DNA of 61,740 nucleotides. Origin: Lysobacter_F sp035645555 (GTDB taxonomy: Bacteria; Pseudomonadota; Gammaproteobacteria; Xanthomonadales; Xanthomonadaceae). Location of the stretch: the NCBI GenBank assembly GCA_035645555.1, contig DASQMI010000055.1:1-61740 (forward strand), read 5' to 3'. The notes under the pieces were generated by a model. That model was not told the DNA's origin. It did not search any database and saw only the letters and a list, made by a program, of their open reading frames with translations. The stretch's first letter is position 1, and every line of letters starts with the position of its first letter. The position numbers and the translations under genes are program-made. Of the stretch, positions 56,736 through 61,740 are shown piece after piece.

Positions 56736-57482
56736 ATGGCTGCATTTGTTGGGTACTACCGCGTCTCGACGCAGGTTCAGGGGCGAAGCGGCTTAGGGCT
56801 CGAGGCTCAGCGCAAGGCGGTCGGAGACTATGTCGCCAGCGTGGGCGGCGACCTGATCGCCGAGTTCCAGGAGATTGAGTCAGGCGCGCTGACGGCAAGA
56901 CCTCAGCTCGATTTGGCAATCAAGCTTTGCCGGGTTCGACGCGCCATGCTCGTGATAGCCAAGCTGGACCGACTCGCGCGAAATGTCCACTTCATCTCGC
57001 AGCTCTTGGAGTCGGGCGTCGAGTTCATCGCCGCTGACATGCCTACGGCGAACAAGCTGACGGTGCACATCATCGCGGCTATGGCGGAGTACGAACGGGA
57101 CGTGGTGTCTCAGCGGACGAAACTTGCGCTCAATGCTGCAAGAGCGAGAGGAATCCGACTTGGTAACCCGAACATTCGCGAGCTATCGCATCGCGGAGTT
57201 GCCGCAAGCAAAGAGCGCGCGGACACCTTTGCCAAACGCGTGCTCCCAATCATCGAGGCACATCAGTCAAGTGGGATTACGTCGTATGCGAAGCTGGCGA
57301 TGGTGCTCGAAGCGACAGGAGTCAAGACGCAGCGAGGCGGGCGGTGGACCGCGGCTGGAGTCCGCAACATCGTTCTTAGGGGTCGCGAAATCTCGGCTCG
57401 CCTTAAAGAAGGGAAGCCGAACGCTTCGGCGTTGCGTCAATCAAAACGACGTTCTTCCTTGAAGCCAAGTCGAGCTTCTTGA
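56736..57482 (+). CDS. small serine recombinase (resolvase/invertase family)
   Basis: 248 residues from the ATG at 56736 (TTG at 56721 in frame). Catalytic Ser in YYRVSTQVQGRSGLGLEAQ, the conserved RP block with LDRLARN, and a C-terminal HTH region (SYAKLAMVLEATGVKTQRGGRWTA). Typical of resolvases/invertases and distinct from the integrase. It may resolve multimers or invert DNA, or help the element. Convergent with the PD-(D/E)xK gene, overlapping its 3' end by 80 bases. Confidence 0.9.
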   Translation: MAAFVGYYRVSTQVQGRSGLGLEAQRKAVGDYVASVGGDLIAEFQEIESGALTARPQLDLAIKLCRVRRAMLVIAKLDRLARNVHFISQLLESGVEFIAADMPTANKLTVHIIAAMAEYERDVVSQRTKLALNAARARGIRLGNPNIRELSHRGVAASKERADTFAKRVLPIIEAHQSSGITSYAKLAMVLEATGVKTQRGGRWTAAGVRNIVLRGREISARLKEGKPNASALRQSKRRSSLKPSRAS

Positions 57483-58884
57483 GGATACGAAGCACCCGAG
57501 CATGCTCTTCGTCTGTGAAATACATGATCACAGTGATGGAGTTGGGGGTGCGGTTCGCTTCCTCGTATGTCTTCACTTGGTGCCTGAGGTTGCTTTCAAG
57601 CTTGCTGTTCTTCGCCAACTTGAACTCAATCAACGTTTTGTCACTTCCGCCATACGAAATCGCGTAGTCCACGGGACCCCTGCCATTGTTCGGCTCTCGG
57701 TTCACGTCCAGGTGCGTGCCGTGCCATGTGAGACGAAACAGAAGCTGCAGGTGAACCTCTTGCTTGACGGGCGTGTTGTCGACGTAGAAGAACCGCCAGC
57801 CGTCGTTTGCCTCTATAACGTGCTTAAGGAAGTGCACGCGAGCTAGGGACTCGTCGAATGAGTTGGCAGGCTTATAGAAGGATGTGCCCGCAAGGTGTTC
57901 GTCGACTAGTCTGCGTACCTGGTCAATGAATAGCTTCTGCGTTTCTGCAACCTTTCTGTCGCTCTGGCGATGGGCTTCTGCCGCGTTCTCTTCTTTGTGC
58001 TTGATGTAGTAGTCGATCAGGACCGGGAACTTGTTGACGGTCGAAGCGGCTGCTTCCTTGATCTCCTTCTCGGACGGATCCTCCGAGAGCTGTGAGGCGA
58101 AGTAGGCATTGATCTGCGACCTGAGGTGTTCATCGGGAACAGCCTCATAGATGTCCTCGACGCCGGAGAGAAGGTCTTGCCGATTGATCCACGCTGCGTC
58201 CCTCGTCAGCATGTCTTTGGGAGTCAGGATGACGTAATCGCCCCGAATGAAAGGAAGGACGTACGATGCCGGCATCCACCTTTTGCGCTCGTAATCGAAG
58301 CGGACCTTCTGGACGGCAACCTTTCGCGTCTGCTCCGCTCGTAGGTACGTCAGAGCAAACTCCTGCGTGTATTCGAGCAGGTAGAACTTGATAAGGTTCG
58401 TGGTGAAATCGCTAAGGTGATCTCTCCCAACGCCGTCTGAGAACAGACATACCTTCTCGAGATGGCTACTCTTCGTAATTGACTCGGCGCCAAAGTTCTT
58501 GAACACCCTGTGCAGGTTGTGGTGCAGCTCTCGCGCGAACTTCGCACCAAGACCGCTGCCGCTGTTGCCTGACCTGCTGAAACCGAGCCAGTTCTGACGT
58601 ACTTCTTTGAAGTGGAACCATTGGGAAATGCTCGCGCGATCTAATCCGCCGCTAACGGATTCGTCACGCAGGAACCGCAAGTAGCGGATGATTTCGTCGT
58701 GCAGTTCGCGATACTTCGACTTCTCACTATCGAACAGAAGGAACGGATCGATGAAGAGCGGAAGGTCGTTGATGAGCGAAACGTTGAAGGCGCCGTATTC
58801 ATCGAGCACCGACGGATCGATCTCAAAAAAGTCCGTGAAATAGATTGCAACCCCTGTAGCGCGTGCGTCCTGTCGTGCGCTCAT
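57403..58884 (-). CDS. protein with PD-(D/E)xK nuclease core, putative defence effector
   Basis: 493 residues. N-terminal conserved-looking segment YFTDFFEIDPSVLDEYGAFN and PLFIDPFLLFDSEKSKYREL, then helical middle. C-terminal GPVDYAISYGG-SDKTLIEFKLAKN: D406 ... E420-F-K422, a PD-(D/E)xK core with 13 residues between Asp and Glu. No helicase, methylase or known partner. I do not recognise the family with certainty. It lies at the right end of the element. The start ATG at 58884 gives the full conserved N-terminus. Confidence 0.68.
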   Translation of the reverse strand: MSARQDARATGVAIYFTDFFEIDPSVLDEYGAFNVSLINDLPLFIDPFLLFDSEKSKYRELHDEIIRYLRFLRDESVSGGLDRASISQWFHFKEVRQNWLGFSRSGNSGSGLGAKFARELHHNLHRVFKNFGAESITKSSHLEKVCLFSDGVGRDHLSDFTTNLIKFYLLEYTQEFALTYLRAEQTRKVAVQKVRFDYERKRWMPASYVLPFIRGDYVILTPKDMLTRDAAWINRQDLLSGVEDIYEAVPDEHLRSQINAYFASQLSEDPSEKEIKEAAASTVNKFPVLIDYYIKHKEENAAEAHRQSDRKVAETQKLFIDQVRRLVDEHLAGTSFYKPANSFDESLARVHFLKHVIEANDGWRFFYVDNTPVKQEVHLQLLFRLTWHGTHLDVNREPNNGRGPVDYAISYGGSDKTLIEFKLAKNSKLESNLRHQVKTYEEANRTPNSITVIMYFTDEEHARVLRILKKLDLASRKNVVLIDATPKRSASLL

Positions 58885-59090
58885 CCGACATCCTCTTGTG
58901 AGTGTTACAGATGTTGCGGAGCGACTACATGCGTGCTCAGCAGCGCACTACCGCGCACCCAACCCTCGGGAGCGCAGTGCCACTCGGTCCATTCGTTGCC
59001 CGCTGACATGGCGCCTAGGCGTGTCAGCTCAATGTAAGCAAAAACCCTTAGAGAGTTAGCAGTCAAGCGGGTTTAAACGGCTACCATATG
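58885..59090. promoter_or_regulatory. non-coding right end of the island with a nested palindrome
   Basis: 206 bases without a gene. A nested palindrome is at 59002-59028: outer arms GCTGACA/TGTCAGC, inner CGCCTAGGCG. In the circular form this region lies directly upstream of the integrase gene, whose own upstream DNA is otherwise only about 30 bases. It may hold the promoter or accessory binding sites of the integrase. No clear sigma-70 promoter could be picked. Confidence 0.45.
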
Positions 59091-59100
59091 AGCAGATGGT
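59073..59100. other. attR, right junction of the comM element
   Basis: Element arm TTAAACGGCTACCATATG (59073-59090) is followed by AGCA (59091-59094) and comM. With the left arm it rebuilds an attP whose arms match at 17 of 18 positions around a central AG. Confidence 0.88.
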
Positions 59101-59728
59101 GCGCGCCGGCGGCGGCGATCTCCAGCGCGCGTCGGGCCTGCGCCTGGCCGCGCACGTCGGCGAGATCGGGCCCGCCTTCGGCGCGCAGCGGCACCGCCTG
59201 CGCACGCGGCAGCGTGGCGCGGCCGTCGAGCATCGCGCACACCTCGAGCAGCGTGCGTGCGGTATACGCCTCCACGCGCTCCGACAATGCGGCCTCGGCG
59301 CCGTTGCCCGGCGGCACCACCAGCCGGCGCCCGGCCGCGGCCGCGGCAAGCGCCGCCGGCAGCACGCCGTCGATGGGCCGCAGCTCGCCGGTGAGCGCGA
59401 GCTCGCCGAGGAACTCGTAGTCCTGCAGCGCGGCCAGCGGCACCTGTCCGCTGGCGGCGAGGATGCCGAGCGCGATCGGCAGGTCGAAGCGGCCGCCGTC
59501 CTTCGGCAGGTCCGCCGGCGCCAGGTTGACGGTGATGACGCGCGCGGGGAACTCGAACTGCGCGCAGGCGATTGCCGCGCGCACGCGGTCCTTCGCCTCG
59601 CGTACCGCCGCCTCCGGCAGGCCGACGATGGACAGCCGCGGCAGTCCACCGGACAGGTGCACCTCGACACGGACGTCGGGCGCACGCACGCCGGCACGTG
59701 CACGGCTGTGCACGAGCGCGAGATTCAT
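59091..59728 (-). pseudogene. comM: comM 5' part, disrupted by the mobile element
   Basis: Residues 1-213 of ComM: the ChlI/Lon-like domain with VEVHLSGGLPRLSIVGLPE, KDRVRAAI and NLAPADLPKDGGRFDLPIALG. The frame runs a few codons into the island and stops at 59081. The joined gene would be 518 residues against about 506 in E. coli. Same strand as ubiK, 9 bases downstream of its stop. Confidence 0.93.
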
Positions 59729-59737
59729 GGCGGCGGC

Positions 59738-59998
59738 TCAGTGGCGCGGCGGTTCGCGCAACTGGGCTTCGAGTTCGGCGACGGTGCGCTGCAGCGCGTC
59801 GAGCTTCTCGCGGGTGCGCAGCAGCACCGCGCGCTGCACGTCGAACTCCTCGCGCGTGACCAGGTCGAGCTTGGCCAGGCCGCTCTGCAGCACGCTCCGG
59901 AAGTTTTCCTGCAGCTGTTCACGGCCTTCGCGCAGGCCGGGCGGCACGAGCGCACTGAGGCGGCGGGCGAGTTCGTCGAGCTGGGTCAGGTCGATCAT
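59738..59998 (-). CDS. ubiK: ubiquinone accessory factor UbiK (BMFP domain)
   Basis: 86 residues: MIDLTQLDELARRL, then FRSVLQSGLAKLDLVTREEFDVQRAVL and a coiled-coil end LDALQRTVAELEAQL. This is the UbiK (YqiC) pattern; it binds UbiJ in the aerobic Coq complex. It lies upstream of comM on the same strand and is divergent from glnK, with 238 bases between them. Confidence 0.92.
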   Translation of the reverse strand: MIDLTQLDELARRLSALVPPGLREGREQLQENFRSVLQSGLAKLDLVTREEFDVQRAVLLRTREKLDALQRTVAELEAQLREPPRH

Positions 59999-60236
59999 CG
60001 GCGTGTCCTCCGGCACACAGCGTGTCCGGGGGCGCGGGCGGCCGCCATCGGCGGGCGCCGCGGCGCGGACTCGGGGATTTCCGAAGCCACTACAGCACGG
60101 CGCACGCCGATGCGGCAAGCGTTGCGCAGGCGCCGCCGACGTGCTGCCCACCGCTCGCGCACGGCGGTTTCGTGTCCGGAGGCGGCGTGACCACGGCGCC
60201 TCGGGCTATGCTCGTGGCAAACCGGGAGGTGTTCGG

Positions 60237-60575
60237 ATGAAGATGGTGATGGCGGTGATCAAGCCGTTCAAACTCGACGACGTGCGCGAGGCGCTCGCCG
60301 AAGTGGGCGTGGCTGGGATCACCGCGACCGAGGTCAAGGGTTTCGGTCGCCAGAAGGGCCACACCGAGCTGTACCGCGGTGCAGAGTACGTGGTCGACTT
60401 CCTGCCGAAGATCAAGCTGGAGATCGCGGTCAGCGACGAGCAGCTGGATGCGGTGGTGGAGGCGCTGATGAAGTCGGCCGGCACCGGCAAGATCGGCGAC
60501 GGCAAGATCTTCGTGTGGGATCTGGAGCGGGTGGTGCGCATTCGCACCGGCGAGCTGGACGCCGACGCACTCTAA
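60237..60575 (+). CDS. glnK: nitrogen regulatory protein P-II
   Basis: 112 residues. The T-loop Tyr51 that is uridylylated is present in ELYRGAEY, with KGFGRQKGH and the C-terminal GDGKIFVWDLERVVRIRTGE. A strong GGAGG site precedes the ATG. It may be GlnB or GlnK; no amtB follows, so the gene name is not certain. Signals 2-oxoglutarate and ATP/ADP levels to nitrogen metabolism. Confidence 0.9.
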   Translation: MKMVMAVIKPFKLDDVREALAEVGVAGITATEVKGFGRQKGHTELYRGAEYVVDFLPKIKLEIAVSDEQLDAVVEALMKSAGTGKIGDGKIFVWDLERVVRIRTGELDADAL

Positions 60576-60609
60576 AAAAAAGCGGGCGGGACGTCGCCGT
60601 CCCGCCCGC
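60574..60609 (-). terminator. intrinsic terminator for the KGG gene group
   Basis: GCGGGCGGGAC/GTCCCGCCCGC, 11-bp stem with a 6-base loop (60582-60609). On the minus strand it is followed by eight T residues. It also forms a hairpin, without a T-run, after glnK. Confidence 0.88.
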
Positions 60610-60636
60610 GTTCCGGCCGTCACGGCCGGGGATCGC

Positions 60637-60978
60637 TCAGCGCTTGTTGCTGCCGCCGGAGGAACCGCCCTCGGTGCCGCCCTCGGCCTGCTTGCCGCGC
60701 TCGACCAGCTCGCTCACGCGCTGGCCGCCCATCTTGCCGAGCTCGGAATAGCCTTCCGGACCCAGCTGCTCCTTGCGCGCCTCGCCGCCCATCTTGCCGA
60801 GCTCGGAATAGCCCTCCGGTCCCAGCTGCTCCTTGCGGATCTCGCCGCCGATCTGGCCGGCCTCGCGCACGCTCATGTCGCCGCCGCTGCTGCCGCGGCT
60901 ACCCGTGCTGCCGCTGCTACCGCTGCTACCGCTGCTGCTGCCGCGGCCGCTCTCGTTCTGGTCCTGGTTACGTGCCAT
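60637..60978 (-). CDS. KGG/LEA-group-1-like stress protein, two tandem repeats
   Basis: 113 residues. Ser/Gly-rich N-terminus, MSVREAGQIGG, and two 20-residue units of the LEA_5 type (RKEQLGPEGYSELGKMGGEA), then a GKQAEGG end. These hydrophilic proteins protect against drying or osmotic stress in other organisms. The two units are also a direct 60-bp DNA repeat. Downstream terminator at 60574-60609. Confidence 0.88.
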   Translation of the reverse strand: MARNQDQNESGRGSSSGSSGSSGSTGSRGSSGGDMSVREAGQIGGEIRKEQLGPEGYSELGKMGGEARKEQLGPEGYSELGKMGGQRVSELVERGKQAEGGTEGGSSGGSNKR

Positions 60979-61020
60979 GGTGTGTCTCCTGTGGGGTGGG
61001 AACGCGTTCGACGCCCGGCG

Positions 61021-61278
61021 TCAGCGCCGGTCGCCGCCTTCGGCCTGCTTGCCTTGTTCGATCAGTTCGCGGACGCGCTGTCCGCCCTTCTCGCCGCCCT
61101 TCTGTCCGATCTCCTGATAGAACTCGCTGCCGTGGCTGGCGGCGGTGGCCTCGCCGCCCTTGCGGCCCAGTTCCGAGTAGCCCTCGGGACCAAGCTGCTC
61201 CTTGCGGATCTCGCCGCCCTTGCGGCCGGCCTCGCGCACGCTCATGTCGGCGCCGCGGTTGCGATCGTTCGATGCCAT
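61021..61278 (-). CDS. KGG/LEA-like stress protein, paralogue
   Basis: 85 residues. Same MSVREAGRKGGEIRKEQLGPE start and GYSELGRKGG unit, then a different GSEFYQEIGQKGGEKGG unit and the shared RVRELIEQGKQAEGG end. Starts 42 bases upstream of the first paralogue's start region; likely one transcript. Start at 61278 (frame open to 61314). Confidence 0.86.
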   Translation of the reverse strand: MASNDRNRGADMSVREAGRKGGEIRKEQLGPEGYSELGRKGGEATAASHGSEFYQEIGQKGGEKGGQRVRELIEQGKQAEGGDRR

Positions 61279-61310
61279 GGGGTTCCTCCTGTGCGAGTGC
61301 GGGGTGCGGA

Positions 61311-61523
61311 TCAACGGCTCGGGGTGCGTCCGCCGCTGCCGCCGCCGCCGCTGCGACCGCTGCCGCCTTCGTTCTGCTTGCCTTCCTCGACCAGCTCGCG
61401 CACGCGCTCGCCGCCCTTCTGGCCGGCTTCGCGGACGCTCATGCTGCCGTCGGACTGATCGCGCCCGGAGCCTTGGCGTCCCTGGTTCTGGTTCTGGTTG
61501 TCGTTGTTGCGGTTGGTAGCCAT
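61311..61523 (-). CDS. KGG-motif small protein, paralogue
   Basis: 70 residues: Asn/Gln-rich N-terminus, MSVREAGQKGGERVRELVEEGKQNEGG, and a Gly/Ser-rich end. It lacks the 20-residue LEA unit but keeps the flanks, so it is a shortened relative of the other two. First gene of the triplet; start at 61523. Confidence 0.83.
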   Translation of the reverse strand: MATNRNNDNQNQNQGRQGSGRDQSDGSMSVREAGQKGGERVRELVEEGKQNEGGSGRSGGGGSGGRTPSR

Positions 61524-61649
61524 CTGCGCATTTGCCTCCAGAAAATGACGGTGGCGGCGCTCCGCGCCGTCGGCCATCCGGGCGGTCGCCGCGGAATTGC
61601 AGGACCGCCGGGCCGTCGCCTCCGTGCCCGGCCGTAGCCGGCGCCGGCG

Positions 61650-61740
61650 CTAGTGGGTCTCGCCGTACGCCTTCATCACGTCCTGCGGGCCGCCGAATTC
61701 GTCGGCGTCGAACTGCTCGATCGCCTGCAGGACCTCGTCG
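61650..61740 (-). CDS. C-terminal end of an unidentified gene
   Basis: Only the last 29 codons and stop are in the window; the end reads FGGPQDVMKAYGETH. Upstream of the KGG genes on the same strand, 127 bases away. Too short for assignment. Confidence 0.55.
   Translation of the reverse strand, partial: DEVLQAIEQFDADEFGGPQDVMKAYGETH

Larger units (their letters stand above)
50546..59090. mobile_element. 8545-bp serine-integrase island inserted in comM
   Basis: Excising 8545 bp fuses GAAC-AGCA-GATGG and restores a comM frame of 1557 bp (518 codons plus stop), so the limits are exact to within the 4-bp duplication. G+C and codon use inside are clearly lower than in the flanks. Contents: integrase, XRE repressor, lipoprotein, RloC-like ATPase, Rep-like protein, small recombinase and a PD-(D/E)xK protein. 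Orientation of genes is mixed. comM is a known integration hot spot of gammaproteobacteria. Confidence 0.93.

Noticed and set aside
60180..60236. Sigma-54 promoter for glnK
   Set aside because: No GG-N10-GC element with TGGCAC/TTGC spacing could be made out.

Overview
The window is high-GC gammaproteobacterial chromosome, most like a Xanthomonadaceae member (Lysobacter, Luteimonas or a close relative). The evidence is the very G+C-rich third codon positions, an oleBCD long-chain olefin locus, a PPTase next to an aryl-polyene type AMP ligase, a PlsB/Rep/Tdk set with Xanthomonas-like sequences, and REP-type palindromes between genes. This assignment is inference from gene content; no species can be named.

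Layout. 1-14240: tRNA thiolation (ttcA), a DUF465 protein, plsB, a lipoprotein, an e(P4)-type phosphatase followed by a structured 3' region, rep helicase, tdk, mutM, a fatty acid desaturase, an EF-hand protein, a GST and acs. 14308-25192: rpmBG, a GFA protein, a three-gene surface-sugar group (LAB_N protein, GT2, UDP-sugar epimerase), parAB-rsmG, a PPTase divergent from an AMP ligase, xth and an aldehyde dehydrogenase. 25237-32481: a gamma carbonic anhydrase, then a tightly overlapping six-gene operon RDD-SpoIIM-DUF4129-DUF4350-MoxR-DUF58. 33183-37215: oleB, oleC and oleD (an antisense YkgJ gene lies between B and C; no oleA in the window). 37253-49598: ubiJB, an M16 peptidase, truC, arfB, an acyltransferase, a LysR regulator divergent from the glyoxylate-shunt genes aceBA, and two convergent paralogous secreted Cys proteins. 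59738-61740: ubiK, a PII gene and three tandem KGG/LEA-type stress protein genes, with the end of one more gene at the edge.

The most interesting part is 50546-59090. An 8545-bp element of clearly lower G+C splits comM. Removing exactly one copy of the duplicated AGCA plus the interior restores an in-frame 518-codon comM. Joining the two element ends gives a near-perfect palindrome (17 of 18 bp per arm) centred on a dinucleotide, which is what a large serine integrase attP should look like. The element encodes that integrase, an XRE regulator, a lipoprotein, a large ATPase with a CxxC hook and a C-terminal Arg/Glu/His set resembling RloC/PrrC anticodon nucleases, a possible HUH Rep-like protein, a second small serine recombinase, and an unfamiliar 493-residue protein with a PD-(D/E)xK nuclease core. 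The cargo looks like phage defence, with no restriction-modification genes beside it.
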